Positions 31,305 to 43,929 of a DNA stretch of 64,000 nucleotides are shown one piece after another. Source of the DNA: Paralithodes platypus (lineage: Eukaryota > Arthropoda > Malacostraca > Decapoda > Lithodidae); the NCBI GenBank assembly GCA_032716605.1, contig CM064481.1:19772811-19836810 (forward strand), written 5' to 3'. The translations under genes and the position numbers were made by a program. The notes under the pieces are model-generated. The model was not told the origin of the DNA and made no database searches. It saw only the letters and a program-made list of their open reading frames with translations. How positions within the stretch are numbered: the first letter of the stretch is position 1; the number at the start of each line of letters is the position of its first letter.

Positions 31305-31650
31305 ATCATTGTTGGTGATAATTGATTTTGAGGATTTTGGTTTCCTGGTGTAGGTGGTCTGTTGTGGTAGCTGTGTAGCCAGTGATTATTTTTAGAGCTT
31401 TGTTCTGTATGGTCTGTAGGGTGTTGTGATGTGTTTCAGAGAGGTTAGAGGCCCAAGCAGGGCTAGCATATCCCATCACTGAATGTATATTTTGTTTGTA
31501 TGCTGTGGTGGTAGTTTCTTTGTTATGTCCAAATGTTGTGTGGGCATGTGACATGAGGGTCTTTAGGCATGGTGTCATTTTGTTTTTTATGTTTGTAATA
31601 TGTTGTTTAAATTACCTTGATATATCATATGTTAACCAAGGATTTTGGGT
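31305..31650 (-). mobile_element. LINE-alpha RT fragment
   Basis: The minus frame reads TTFGHNKETTTTAYKQ, MGYASPAWASNLSETHH and LQTIQNKALKIITGY, equivalent to the thumb region of the LINE-alpha RT at 16850-17150. Diverged and truncated at both ends. Confidence 0.88.
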
Positions 31651-31678
31651 GTAGATGTGTACATACATATATACATAA

Positions 31679-34087
31679 CATCTTAGACCCTCTCACACTA
31701 CTGATCCACCTGGTGAACAAGCCTACGTCTTTTCTATCCTAAATGACCTAGAGCAGTTAGTTCAGCAACCTACCCGTATCCCGGATCGCATCGGAGATCG
31801 GCCCAACATTCTTGACCTGTTTCTAACTTCTAACCCTTCTTCTTATACTGTCGATCTTTTCTCTCCTTTGGGCTCCTCCGACCATAAACTTATCTCTGTC
31901 ACCTGTCCTATCTCTCCAGTACAGCCACCCGATCCTCCTAGCCGGCGGCGCTTGTGGCACTTTGGCGCTGCCGACTGGGAGGCTCTTCGGCAGTACTTCT
32001 TTGATTTCCCATGGAATGATTTCTGCTTCCATGGCCGAGGACCCTCGGAGAGTGCTGAACGCATTACCGATGTAATCCTATCGGGCATGGAAGCATACAT
32101 TCCATTCTCTTTCTCTCAGACTAATGCTAAAAAATCTTGGTTTACTCACGCCTGTTCTACTGCTGTCCGCAATAAGGAGGAAGCATTCAAACGGTACCGA
32201 CGCCTTAAAACTCAAGACTCTCATTCTTCATATGTTTCTGCCCGGAATCAAGCCAAATCTGTTCTTCGACTTGCCAAACACTCTTTCATCAATAATAAAT
32301 GCACTGAACTATCCAACTCTAGCTCTTCCCAAGCTTTCTGGCATCTAGCCAAAAACCTCTCCAACAATTTCTCTTCCTCGTCTTTCCCTCCCCTTTCCCA
32401 CTCTGATGGCACAACCATCACTTCTTCCTCTGACAAAGCTAAACTCTTCGCTCAAACTTTTGCTAGAAACTCCACCTTGGATGATTCCGGTGCTATTCCT
32501 CCCTCTCCGCCCTCCTCTCTCTTACTTATGCCTAATATCCTAATCTCTTCTAAAGATGTACTTTCTACCCTCTCTGGGCTTAACACTAATAAGGCGTACG
32601 GTCCGGACGGTGTTCCTCCTGTTGTTCTCAAAAACTGTGCTTCCGTGCTGACTCCCTGCCTAGGCAAACTCTTTCGTCTCTGTCTATCCTCTAACGTCTT
32701 CCCTTCATGCTGGAAGTTTGCTCACATTCAACCTGTCCCAAAGAAGGGTGACCGCTCTCAACCCTCCAACTATCGTCCAATTGCTCTTATCTCTTGTCTT
32801 TCTAAAGTTTTTGAAACTATTCTTGCTTCCAAATTTCTTAAGCATTTCTCTTCTCATAATCTGCTCTCAGATCGCCAGTATGGCTTCCTGAAGGGTCGCT
32901 CTACTGGTGATCTTCTTTCATATCTTACTAACTCTTGGTCATCCTCCTTTCGGGACTTCGGTGAGACTTTTTCTATTGCACTAGACATATCGAAAGCCTT
33001 CGATAGAGTCTGGCATAAATCTTTAATTTCTAAACTACCCTCCTTCGGTTTCTATCCCTCCATCTGTGCCTTTGTCTCTAATTTCCTTTCCGGCCGTTCC
33101 ATCGCCGCGGTTGTGGACGGCCATTGTTCACTTCCTCACTCTATAAACTCCGGTGTTCCTCAGGGCTCTGTCCTATCTCCTATTCTCTTTCTAATTTTTA
33201 TAAATGATCTCCTTAACTGTACCTTAATTCCCATCCATTCATACGCAGACGACTCAACCTTGCACTACTCCATTAGTTTTTCAGAACGCCCCAGCCAGCA
33301 ATCCCTCAACGACAAACGTAATGAAGCCATAGAACTCTTAAATTCTGATCTAAATACTATTTCCAATTGGGGCAGAGAAAACCTTGTTAACTTTAATGCT
33401 TCCAAATCCCAATTTCTCCATCTATCTACCCGTCAGGATCTCCCAGCGGACTATCCCTTATTCTTCAACAATACAAAAATCAACCCTTCATCTTCTCTCA
33501 ATATTCTTGGTGTCTCTTTTTCTTCTGCTCTCATTTGGAAGGACCATATTACCAGTCTTGCTAAGGCAGCATCCCAGAAGCTGGGTGTGCTCAACCGCCT
33601 TAGGGGGTTCTTTTCCCCTGCACAGCTTCTTGCTCTGTACAGGGGCATAGTGCGCCCTTGTATTGAGTATTGTTCACATGTGTGGGGAGGTTCCTCTCAC
33701 ACTGCTCTCCTAGACAAAGTTGAAAGGAAGGCCTTTCGTATCATTAACTCCCGTCCACTCACCAACTCTCTGCAATCTCTCTCTCTCCGCCGCAATGTTG
33801 CATCTCTCTCGCTATTCTATCGCTACTATAATAATCAGTGTTCCTCAGAGCTATCCCAGTGCATACCACCTCCTTTACGTAGGGCACGTGGTACCCGTCT
33901 TGCAACTCAATCCCACCCCTACTCTGTGCAACTCTCCAACCCAAGAGTGAAACGTTACTCTCAAACTTTCTTCTACTCAACAGCTGAGCTCTGGAACTCT
34001 CTCCCAGAATCAGTCTTTCCCTCTTCCTATGACTTAAATTGCTTCAAACTCCGTGTGTCCAGGCATTTTGGCTCGAACGTCCCTTGA
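31679..34087 (+). CDS. LINE-beta ORF2: APE C-terminus and reverse transcriptase, uninterrupted
   Basis: About 800 codons without a stop; the frame opens after TAA at 31676-31678 and has no in-frame ATG nearby, so the real start was lost with the 5' end. [11 protein letters not shown] is the APE SDH motif. RT motifs follow: [84 protein letters not shown] (catalytic YADD) and [14 protein letters not shown]. The C-terminal region ends with [18 protein letters not shown], as in CR1/L2-type tails. No RNase H is seen. It is the best-preserved LINE frame in the window. Confidence 0.92.
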   Translation, partial: HLRPSHTTDPPGEQAYVFSILNDLEQLVQQPTRIPDRIGDRPNILDLFLTSNPSSYTVDLFSPLGSSDHKLISVTCPISPVQPPDPPSRRRLWHFGAADWEALRQYFFDFPWNDFCFHGRGPSESAERITDVILSGMEAYIPFSFSQTNAKKSWFTHACSTAVRNKEEAFKRYRRLKTQDSHSSYVSARNQAKSVLRLAKHSFINNKCTELSNSSSSQAFWHLAKNLSNNFSSSSFPPLSHSDGTTITSSSDKAKLFAQTFARNSTLDDSGAIPPSPPSSLLLMPNILISSKDVLSTLSGLNTNKAYGPDGVPPVVLKNCASVLTPCLGKLFRLCLSSNVFPSCWKFAHIQPVPKKGDRSQPSNYRPIALISCLSKVFETILASKFLKHFSSHNLLSDRQYGFLKGRSTGDLLSYLTNSWSSSFRDFGETFSIALDISKAFDRVWHKSLISKLPSFGFYPSICAFVSNFLSGRSIAAVVDGHCSLPHSINSGVPQGSVLSPILFLIFINDLLNCTLIPIHSYADDSTLHYSISFSERPSQQSLNDKRNEAIELLNSDLNTISNWGRENLVNFNASKSQFLHLSTRQDLPADYPLFFNNTKINPSSSLNILGVSFSSALIWKDHITSLAKAASQKLGVLNRLRGFFSPAQLLALYRGIVRPCIEYCSHVWGGSSHTALLDKVERKAFRIINSRPLTNSLQSLSLRRNVASLSLFYRYYNNQCSSELSQCIPPPLRRARGTRLATQSHPYSVQLSNPRVKRYSQTFFYSTAELWNSLPESVFPSSYDLNCFKLRVSRHFGSNVP

Positions 34088-34134
34088 TTTTGGCCCTGTC
34101 ACTCTTTCAACTATGGGGGAGGCACTCGCTATAG
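31679..34134 (+). mobile_element. LINE-beta copy C (5'-truncated)
   Basis: Begins inside the endonuclease. Its 3' region (CTATGGGGGAGGCACTCGCT) is cut at about 34134 by the LINE-alpha copy on the opposite strand. Confidence 0.9.
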
Positions 34135-34137
34135 GCA

Positions 34138-35487
34138 GTTGTTGTTGTTGTTGTTGTTCCCTAAGCTGCCTGGCCGAACAGCCCGAGTCCCTGAGAAAGG
34201 CCATGGCCACGATCGGGCTTTCCCACAGAGCTCTCATTGAGTGTAGATTGTGTTGTTGGCGTAAGTGGTTGTGTGAAATGCAGTCTTCTATGATGTGTTT
34301 AATGGTATGGGGTGCTGTGTTACATCCCGGGCAGGCGTCGACAACGGAGTCATCCAGTCTCTTCTGATAGCTCAAGAGCTGGATGGTGTCCGCATCTCAG
34401 CCTGGCCAGGTGGACTCTGTCCTCGCGAGGAAGGGAGGATTCGGAAGGATGGATTTCGGGAGGTCGTGCATGCAGCTGTGTGTTGTCTGTGAGTGAGTGG
34501 ATGGATCGGTGAGAGATATGAGTATGGATGTGCTTCTGGATGTTGGTTCGGGGTGGGCAGGGAGGGAGAGAGGACAATAATTGTGTGTGATACCGTGTGC
34601 TGGGTGTTGTTTTGATATTTCTTGGTGTCTGTGGGTGTGTTGCCATGTAGTTTAGAGGGTGGTCTTGGTTCGTGGAGGCTGCTGCCAGGAATTGAGTGCC
34701 TCTCATGTCCAGATGGTCTTTGACTTTGAGGATTTTGGTTTCTTGATGTAGGTGATCTGTGGGTGCAGTAGCTGTGCAGCCTGTAATGATCTTCAGGGCT
34801 TTGTTTTGAATAGTCTGTAAGGTCTTATGATGTGTTTCAGCTAGGTTAGAAGCCCAGGCTGGGCTTGCGTATTCCATCACTGATCTATGTATTGTTTATA
34901 TACTGTGGTGGTAGTTTCTTTGTTGTGTCCAAATTTTGTGTGAGCAAGTGACCTGAGGGCGTTAAGTCTGGGTGTCAGTTTCTTTTTAATGTTTGTGGTG
35001 TGCTGTTTGAATGTCATATGAGTATCATATGTTACTCCTAGGATTTTGGGTGTGTGTGTATGTGTTAGGGGTGTGTTGTTTATGGTGAGTTGAGGGATGT
35101 ATTCGTGTTCTCCTGTCCAACTTGTGAGCAGGGTTGCGGTGGATTTGGCTGGGGCTAGATTAAGTCTGTTTGTAGTGCACCAGCCATGTAGTGTGTTGAG
35201 ATAGGGTTGAAGGAGATCTGTTGCTCTTTTTGGGTCATGGTGTGTGAATGTGAGTGTTATGTCATCTGCATAGGAGGCTAAGTTTATTTGGGGCGTATTG
35301 GGTGTAGTTATATCGTGCATGTACAGATTGAAGAGTGCGGGCGATAGGACGGATCCTTGTGGGACTCCGTTTGGAAAGTTTCTGATTTTAGATGACTGAC
35401 CGGCAAAAGATACGTGTGCACATCTGCCTGCTAGGAAGTTGGCCAGCCACCGTTTTGTGTTGTTGTGCATGTTTGTGTTGTAGCTTT
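34138..35487 (-). mobile_element. LINE-alpha copy 2 (RT part), cut by an assembly gap
   Basis: A (GTT)n run at 34138-34158 marks the 3' tail on the minus strand. Frames: 35470-34877 ([23 protein letters not shown]), 34880-34350 and 34375-34160 (CPGCNTAPHTIKHIIEDC). Breaks occur near 34880 (one-base deletion after YKQYI) and near 34360. It is very similar to copy 1. The upstream part enters the N gap. Confidence 0.92.
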
Positions 35488-35587
35488 NNNNNNNNNNNNN
35501 NNNNNNNNNNNNNNNNNNNNNNNNNNNNNNNNNNNNNNNNNNNNNNNNNNNNNNNNNNNNNNNNNNNNNNNNNNNNNNNNNNNNNNN
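35488..35587. other. Assembly gap (100 N)
   Basis: One hundred N, the usual placeholder for a gap of unknown size. The flanks are different elements (LINE-alpha left, LTR right). Confidence 1.
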
Positions 35588-36102
35588 ACTCTAGTGATAT
35601 CTAACGTTCGCCCACTGATTTGCGTTCTATGTATTTCTGAGACAAGGATATAAAACTTAGATCAGTACCCCCTGAGGTTACTAGAATTCCCGTGCTCTAA
35701 AAATGCGTGTCTAATCTAGTCTGTGAACTACTACTTGTGCACCAGAGCTACCAGTAATAAATCTAACAGTGAATATGAATCTATAAGTAACATTGATGGT
35801 CTTCGGTATATAAACCTGTGAAATCAAAGCCAGTGATCAGAAGATTAATACCTGAACGTTGGAAGTGGGAGACTAGGCTCCATCCAGATCCACTTATGCT
35901 AGTGTTGTTCAATTCTATTATATTGTCTTACACAAGTATTCTGCAGTGGTATATCAATAAACGTGATCATGTAACTTGCTACCATGTGTTTCTTTGTGTT
36001 CTCTATTCCTCATATCTTGTATTGTGCATGCAGCCTTATATACCCAGTCAATTTAGAACTCACATTACCCAAGTTAAACCTGTAGAAAAACAGGGCATAA
36101 CA
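35588..36102 (+). repeat. Left LTR, 3' portion
   Basis: Matches 41768-42278. It ends ACA at 36102, followed by TTGGCGGCAGCGGTGG, where a primer-binding site would be expected; I could not match it to a particular tRNA. Confidence 0.85.
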
Positions 36103-36170
36103 TTGGCGGCAGCGGTGGTTCTTGATTCGGATAAAAGGTTGCATTACACTGCAAGTTTGGAACAGTAGAA

Positions 36171-36608
36171 GCATGGCAACATCGCGAAATCTTCAGCCAC
36201 TCGCACACATTCCCAAGTATGATGTAAACACATATGATATCACCAGTTACTTAGACATAATAAAGCCAGTGTACGATGTGGTACTTCATAATGGACCGCG
36301 AAAAAATCGCCATGGCAATTTTGCATATTGTACAGTTGGGAGAAGCCGTTTCCCAACTTGTTGATAAGCCTACCTTTAAAGAATTTATTCACCAAATGGT
36401 GACACAGAATACGCCAGAGAGTACCTGGAACCAGTTTCGATCCTTCGTGATCCGGACTTTAGATCCACTTTTGGGTTCCCCCGTCGCCCCAAAAATAATA
36501 AAAGTCGACGAGATCAAGTATGAAGGGGATATAAATGTGACCCTCATACAACTCTACAGATACGTGAGGACCACGTATAGCTATGAAGATTACGACCAAA
36601 CAAAATGA
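36171..36608 (+). pseudogene. Gag-like remnant of the LTR element, frameshifted
   Basis: One frame starts at an ATG near 36173 with NLQPLAHIPKYDVNTYDITS and runs to 36364. A second frame (to 36608) continues with DREKIAMAILHIVQLGEAVS and VDEIKYEGDINVTLIQLYRY. A frameshift in the A6 run near 36301 would join them. Position just inside the LTR and the helical composition suggest a capsid; I recognise no specific family. Confidence 0.5.
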
Positions 36609-39220
36609 ACTCTTATTCACCGCATTGTTAAAACATCCTCCCACCCCACATCACCGCCCATCTCGACCCGTATGGCTTATTCGAAGAACATATGCTCGCC
36701 ATCAGAGAAGAATGCCTACGCAGTTCGATGAATCCCCTATCCAAATCTTTTAGCCCCTATCCAAGACTCCGTGCACCCTTCCAAAATGATTCCGGTGAAA
36801 GTCCAACCCCAGTGAACTCTTCCCCCACCAACCCTCCGCAGCCCCCCCAACAAGCCCCGTATTCTAGCTATGCCTACCTATGTAGGCCTACCACAAAATA
36901 TTTTCCCCCTGACCCCAGAAAAGTTCAGGTATTCCCCACACCAACAAAATTTCCCTTGTGACAGTTTTCCGTCGGTAGCTTGTGACAGTTTTCAGTCAGT
37001 AGCTCCCTTCCACCCCCACACAATTCACACCCCTAGAAAACTTCGAAACCCCACACAAGCTCGCCCCCCATGTCAAACAAACTCCAGGCCCAGAGAACCT
37101 CTAACCATACCGGGACGACACCAAGAAAATTTCCAAAATTCGTCCTATTAACAACCCCAAATCAATAAAGCAGTCCCCCACCAATAACCCCTGTTGTACA
37201 CCGACCTCTCCCCCCACCAACCCTCCGCAGCCCCCCCAACAAGACCCGTTATTCTAGCTATGCCTACCTATGTAGGCCTACCACAACATATTTTCCACAT
37301 GACCCCAGAAATGTTCAGCTATCCCCCACCAACAAAATTTCCCTTGTGACAGTTTTCCGTCGGTAGCTTGTGGACAGTTTTCAGGTCAGTAGCCCCCTTC
37401 CACCCCACACACAATTCACACCCCTAGAAAACTTCGAAACCCCACAATTGACTCGCCCTCTCATGTCAAACAAACTCACCAGTCCCAGATAACCTCTAAC
37501 CAGACCAAGACTGCCACCAAGAAGATTCCCCAAACTCGTCCTGTTAATGTCAAACAAACCCACCAACCCAGATAACCGCCTAACCAGACCGTGACTGCCA
37601 CCAAGAAGATTCCCAAAATTCGTCCTTTAACAACCCCAAATCAATACATCAGTCCTCTACCAATAACCCCTGTTCTACACCTAACTCTTCCCCCACCAAC
37701 CCGCCGCAGTCCCCCCAACAAATCCCGTTTCCTAACTCGCTCACCTCTCACCACCCTGACCCTCCCACACGCGTCGTTAACCCTCCCCTCACGCGTGGAC
37801 GACCTAACGGACCCAAACTATGTTCCCCCCCTTCCCCCAGAAATACTCAGCTATTCCCCCACCAACAAAATCTCCCTTGTGACAGTTTTCCGTCAGTAGA
37901 CTCCCTTCCACCCCCCCACAATTCACACCCCTAATAAACTTCAAACCCCACACTTGACTCAACCCCCTCATGACAGACAAACCCACCAACCCCAGATAAC
38001 CTCTAAGCAAACCGTCACTGCCACCGACACACCCACCACTCTGATCCTCCCACACGCGCCGTTAATCCCCCCCTCACGCGTGACCCCCACCAAAGTGATT
38101 CCCCCCCCCTCATGCGTACCGAACACCTGCTCACCAGTCGGTCCCCCACCATCATGAGCCCAGCTAAACTTTCAACCTCTCCCTCTTCACCGTTACCCCA
38201 CCCGCCCCAAATTCCCCCCCCCAAAATCCCGCTCGACGAAATACATACCACCAATCCAATCCAACCACAAAATTTTTCCACCTTGGCTAAACCCCAAAAT
38301 ACTCTCTCTCTCGCCCCAAACAACATAATCAACCTCTCAACTTCAACCACTCCTCGAAATCCCATCCATGTCTCTCCCGGAAATAAAATCAGTCTAAATT
38401 CAACCCCTCTCAAACCACAACCCTGCCTGCCCAGACCCCCCCCACCATCTCCCTATCAAATCCCCACACCCCAAACCTCCAAACCACCCGATCATAGTAA
38501 ACTCTCAACCTTCAGCCTTACTCACCCTTCCCCAAACCCCACTCACGACCACAACTCTCTACACAATTCAACCCCTCCCCAGCACCAACCTCTTCCGCAA
38601 CAACAACCCCGACTCGACCTGCCCATTTCATCTTTAAACCCCACCTATCACTACCCCCGACCGAAACCACTTAGACCCCCCCTCCAAAACTGGCCCCGGG
38701 CCAGCTCGCCCCCAGACCCACATTCCTAACGACAAGAACTAACGGTATATCCACCCCGCCCTTCCAAAGTGAAAGTGAACCACCACCCCCTATTACCAGA
38801 CCGTCACCCAGACTAACGGCGACCCTAAATACCCTCCCCCCCCCTGATGATGATGAGGATATTATTGTACTAAATTGTTTCGAATGTTTTCAATTCCTAA
38901 GCGATTGGGCATGATTTCTATAAATTTACATGTTTTCCATATACTGTATATACTATATTTTTTTTTCCTTAGTCATACTACTTTTCTTGTTACCTACACT
39001 TTTCTGACTATCTTTTAAATTTGCTTTATACATTGTTACACACTTTACCTCTTCTTAATTTCCTGTGTTCTTAATTATCTGTCCTTTCTTAAATTTACAT
39101 GTTTTCCATATACTGTATATAGTATTTTTTTCCCTTAGTCATACTACTTTTCTTGTTAACCTACACTTTTCTGACTATGCTTCTTTTTACTTCACCCTTG
39201 AGGCTCGAGGACGAGCCTAT
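36609..39220 (+). repeat. LTR element internal region: C-rich degenerate tandem repeats
   Basis: Strongly C-rich on the plus strand. CCCCACCAACCCTCCGCAG recurs near 36826 and 37211, and a variant near 37693. GTGACAGTTTTCCGTCGGTAG recurs near 36957 and 37346. A Pro/Ser-rich frame at 38112-38729 is most likely repeat-derived. The block TACATGTTTTCCATATACTG occurs at about 38927 and 39093. No pol domain is seen. Confidence 0.7.
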
Positions 39221-39242
39221 AATGAAGGGAAGGGAAGTAAAA
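39221..39242 (+). other. Candidate polypurine tract
   Basis: GAAGGGAAGGGAAGTAAAA follows CTCGAGGACGAGCC, a context often seen at the end of Ty3/Gypsy pol, and precedes TG at 39243. Confidence 0.5.
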
Positions 39243-42200
39243 TGCCCCAGAACGAGAAGCCCACCACAGAAGCCATGAACGAACACCACACAGAAACACC
39301 AAAGGAAAGGTCCACAGAACGAAAGGACCAGCCGACCGAGCCAGCCATTTCAGCCAGGCCCAAGCCCGCAGGGCTAAACAGCTCCAGGACACACCCATTT
39401 ACCTTTTCTAAAACTGACCATTTTCCACACCTTACGTACACTAACCCCCTCGTGTCCTACACTCCTAACTACAAAGATGATGAACAGGAATATACATTCA
39501 TATTAAAAACACCCATGCCTGTCCCGACGTTGAGCCAATGCCAACACATCAGACAGCCATAAATATATCTATGTATGTTCTTGCATCCGAGAAGTAGATG
39601 TTATATATCTTAGAAGTTCAAAACACCCACGCTTGTCCCTAGACCTCGTATATCATTTTCCATGACGAGATATAGATATATGTAACCCGTGCTCAGTCGC
39701 CCCTTGCATTGCTCCTTCTAGTAACTAAGTATTAATATTAACATTCGCCTAACATCTTGTCTTGCCAGACTAAGCTTCTGAAGACCCATCACGCCATAAA
39801 TCTATGTATGCAATCCTTAGGTTAAGTATTTTTCTCCGCCATTGTGTTCACCTTTTTCCATTTACTTTCCACAATTGTCATACGTCTTCCCCTTGCCTCC
39901 TTCGTATCCACAGCCCACACTACGCCAATTTATTTCGCGTCTTACACCTCTTACCCCAACCAGAGATTGTATAAGATAACCTGGTTACCAGTATCTGTCA
40001 TAAGTACCCCGAAACAATAACTAAGTACCCCTACGAACTGCTGCTGTGGGTGGTATTTTATATTTAATAGAAAACGCCAGTTCCCAGGGCCAACTAATAG
40101 TATCCATAACCCTCTGACTGATCACATAAGTCTATCTTTTCCAGACTCATATACCACCCCATAGTTGCATTCCCCGGTAGCATTTGGCTAACGTATTCTA
40201 CTGCCTTTTCAAACTTCCATATAAATTGTAGCCTAAACCTCCCCCTACCCCCAGGGACCTTAGGGGCCAAAATTCCCTGTAGCCCTTGAACTCTCCCCCC
40301 CCTCTCATTAGACACCCGCGCTTCTCGACTCTTGTCCGACCTAGCCTCTCTCTCATACCTCTTGAAGATCCTTGAATTGTCCGTTACTAACGCTCTCCAA
40401 CCGTTTATATATATACTCCTATCCAGCCTACCTTCACTTAGTAGGCCAGAACATCATTAGAACTTTACTAGCCCCTTGCCTGCCATCTATTCTCTTACAA
40501 CACATTCACAACCCTGCACCCAATGGTCGTCGGTGCGAGGCTAGCCGCCCCGCCAGTAACTAACTTCTATTTCCATACTTCCAGATAAATGTGGCAGAGT
40601 TAGCAACCCAGTCTCCACCATATCCAGCAAACCCTACAATTAACAACCAGCCGAGTAAAACCAGCTAGCTAAGGCACCTTCGGTTTTGGTATTAAAGACA
40701 CTCACATCTGTCTCATACACAGAGGGTTATTACAAACACTGGTGATATGGCAAGACCCTAGCCACAGCCGCCAGACGAATATATCAGAGAGAGGGCCGCC
40801 CAGCTCCCCCTTTTTGCCCACCCGAGGGGGAGGCCCCCCTCCCCCGCGGAGGTATACCTGGCCCCTGTTTTGACTTTCGAGTCATTGCCAGGTAGCACAG
40901 GAATTCTTCCTATCAATGAACTAACCATGAATGACTAACACCTTTACTAACCTCTATTACCTCACAATAAACCATTTACCTTTCTTGCATGCGCTGAACA
41001 CTAAATTAGCACCTCAGCTATACCATAGAATGAAGATTGAACAATCTAGAGAGACGCTCCTATCACAGCTGTCCCCATCCTCCTCGCAAAGTAGATCCAG
41101 TCTCTCTCCCCTAAATACGTCCAGTATAGCCAAAATAGTACCTCTTACTAAGCCTCAGTTATATGAAAATATAAAGGCTTCCTATCGCCCTGTGCCACAC
41201 CCGTAAATACCATCTTACCTAGTCCCCATATCTATTGAGAGCTCAATTAAGTCCATAAGACTCGAGATCCCTACTGTCTGCAGGGTCCAGAACCGAGCCT
41301 ATAAATCTAACCTCCCGGCCCCAGTCAAATCAGTTGAAAGCTAGACACCAACCAGGGGTCACTACCCTGCAGTTAATTTCTAGCTCTGCCCTTGTGTTGT
41401 TCCGGAGTGAGATCCCAGAACCGGCAGACTCCGTGGCAGATTTGGATAGAAGGACCTGCCCACGTATTGAAGAACTTCACACATATGGCCCCCCTGGACG
41501 GCCGCGGAACCAGTCGTTAGCCCCCAACATCATGGACGCAAGATAACCAGGACCAGACCCATCAGATACTACCCAAGATTCCCTTGAGCAGTACTACATA
41601 TTACTGTGCTGTTTTAGATTCACTAATTAATATTTCTACGAAGTGGCTAAGACCTGGCCCAGTGTAATTCATACTTAACCATTCCATTTGGGACGTACTA
41701 AGCGATCAGTGCTCTTTAATTAACAGGCGACCTTGACTCTCGTAATTACCTTATTCAGATATTAAAACTAGTGATATCTAACGTTCGCCCACTGATTTGC
41801 GTTCTATGTATTTCTGAAACAAGGATATAAAACTTAGATCAGTACCCCCTGAGGTAACTAGAATTCCCGTGCTCTAAAAATACGTGTGTCTAATCTAGTC
41901 TGTGAACTACTTGTGCACCAGAGCTACCAGTAATAAATCTAACAGTGAATATGAATCTATAAGTAACATTGATGGTCTTCGGTATATAAACCTGTGAAAT
42001 CAAAGCCAGTGATCAGAAGATTAATACCTGAACGTTGGAAGTGGGAGACTAGGCTCCATCCAGATCCACTTATGCTAGTGTTGTTCAATTCTATTATATT
42101 GTCTTACACAAGTATTCTGCAGTGGTATAACAATAAACGTGATCATGTAACTTGCTACCATGTGTTTCTTTGTGTTCTCTATTCCTCATATCTTGTATTG

Positions 42201-42278
42201 TGCATGCAGCCTTATATACCCAGTCAATTTAGAACTCACATTACCCAAGTTAAACCTGTAGAAAAACAGGGCATAACA
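39243..42278 (+). repeat. Right LTR (5' boundary inferred)
   Basis: Only its last 511 bp can be compared with the left LTR. Starts TGCC, ends ACA. Frames inside are short and I support no gene. Confidence 0.5.
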
Positions 42279-43430
42279 CTACCCTCCTTTGGTTTCTATC
42301 CCTCCACCTGTGCCCTTGTCTCTAATTTCCTTTCCGGTCGTTCCATAGCTGCATTTGTGGACGGCCATCACTCACTTCTTCATACTATCAACTCCGGTGT
42401 TTCTCAGGGTTCTGTCCTATCTCCTATTCTCTTTCTAATTTTCATAAATTATCTTCTCAACTGTACCTCCAGTCCCATCCATTCATACGCAGATGACTCT
42501 ACCTTACACTACTCAATTAGTTTTCCAGAACGCCCCAGCCAGCAATCCCTCAAAGACAAACGTAATGAGGCCATAGAACACTTATCTTCTGATCTAACTA
42601 CTATTTCCAATTGGGGCAGAGAAAACCTTGTTACCTGTAATGCTTCCAAAACCCAATTTCTCCATCTATCTACCCATCCGGAACTCCCAGAGGAATTTTC
42701 CTTATACTTCAACAATACAAACATCAATCTTTCATCTTTTCTCAATATTCTTGGTGTCTCTTTCTTCTGCTCTCACTTGGAAGGACCATATTACCAGTCT
42801 TGCTAAGGCAGCCTCCCAGAAGCTGGGTGTGCTCTACCGCTTCAGAGGGTTCTTTACCCCTGCACAGCTTTTTGCTCTGTACAGGGGCACAGTGCGTCCT
42901 TGTATTGAGTATTGTTCACATATGTGGGGAGGATCCTCTCACACAGCACTTCTAGACAAAGTAGAAAGGAAAGCTTTTCGTATCATTAATTCCCGCCCAC
43001 TCACCAACTCTCTGCAAACTCTCTCTCTTCGCCGCAATGTTGCATCTCTCTCGCTATTCTATTGCTACTACAATAATCAGTGCTCCTCAGAGGCTCAGAG
43101 CTCTCCCAGTGTATACCACCTCCTCTACGTAGGGTACGTGGTACCCGTCTTGCAACACAATCCCATCCCTCCTCTGTGCAACTCTCCAACCCAAGAGTGA
43201 AACGTTACTCACAGTCTTTCTTCTCTTCAACAGCTGAGCTCTGGAACTCTCTCCCAGAAACAGTCTTCCCCTCCTCCTATGACTTAAATTGCTTCAAACT
43301 GTGTGTCCAGGCATTTTGGCTCGAATGTCCCTTGAGTTTGGCCCTGTCACTCTTTCAAGTATGGGGGAGGCACTCACTACAGGCAGTTCTGCCTTTTGTC
43401 TCCCTCATTCACTCACATATAAAGAAAACA
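42279..43430 (+). mobile_element. LINE-beta copy E (RT part)
   Basis: Begins at the LTR edge with [17 protein letters not shown]. It continues with [39 protein letters not shown] and [16 protein letters not shown] to the usual 3' end GGGGGAGGCACTCACTA. Frames change near 42760 and 43090. More diverged than copy C; GVSQG replaces GVPQG. Confidence 0.9.
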
Positions 43431-43929
43431 AATCAAATCTCGACTATCCAGTCTAGATTTGTATTCCATTAAAGGAAGACTATTGAGGGCTGATAATCTG
43501 ATTTGATCCAATGCTTTAAGATATTCCATAACCTATCGCCTATTAAGCCTAATTACCAAGCCCTATGTCCCCCCGTCAAGGAATAAGAGGTTATAATCTT
43601 CAACTCAATTCTTTTACATTTCCTCCCACCAAGTCTATTGTTGGACACACTCAACCAGTCATCATTGCCCAACTTTAGTATGGTACTATCATACCTGACT
43701 GTCTTGACTGGCGTGACCTTTTTAACAAACTGGGCTGCTTGATCCTGGCGCACCAAGCACTTCCGATTGATGGCCCTACCAGCTGAGTAATCCGAAGCTA
43801 ACGAAATACACTATAGGTATATCATAAGAGCAGATAAATAAGGTTAACCCTAATGTAAATCTGACTCCAAGCAAAGGGCTAGATCATTACACGATTACAG
43901 TAAGAATACCTGCAATATAAACGGGTTTG
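43431..43929. other. Non-coding stretch with one unassigned minus-strand frame
   Basis: A minus-strand frame (43756-43553) reads RQDQAAQFVKKVTPVKTVRY and GRKCKRIELKII. It could be a retroelement or host fragment; I do not recognise it. Confidence 0.3.

Larger units (their letters stand above)
35588..42278 (+). mobile_element. Non-autonomous LTR retrotransposon
   Basis: A ~512-bp direct repeat (35591-36102 and 41768-42278) ends in GGGCATAACA in both copies and differs by only a few substitutions and small indels. This is best read as the 3' part of two LTRs, the left one being cut by the gap. The internal region has a gag-like remnant but no RT, RNase H or integrase, so mobilisation would need another element. 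The right LTR probably starts at TG at 39243 after the purine tract at 39221-39242, giving about 3 kb; that boundary is inference. Confidence 0.8.

Noticed and set aside
38112..38729. 205-codon Pro/Ser-rich frame
   Set aside because: C-rich repeat composition and no domain; most likely repeat-derived.
39065..39562. 165-codon frame across the LTR boundary
   Set aside because: It crosses the candidate polypurine tract and LTR start, and shows no domain.
41994..42806. A 270-codon frame joining the LTR end to LINE-beta RT
   Set aside because: The first ~95 codons are LTR sequence and the rest is LINE-beta; a chimera of adjacent elements.
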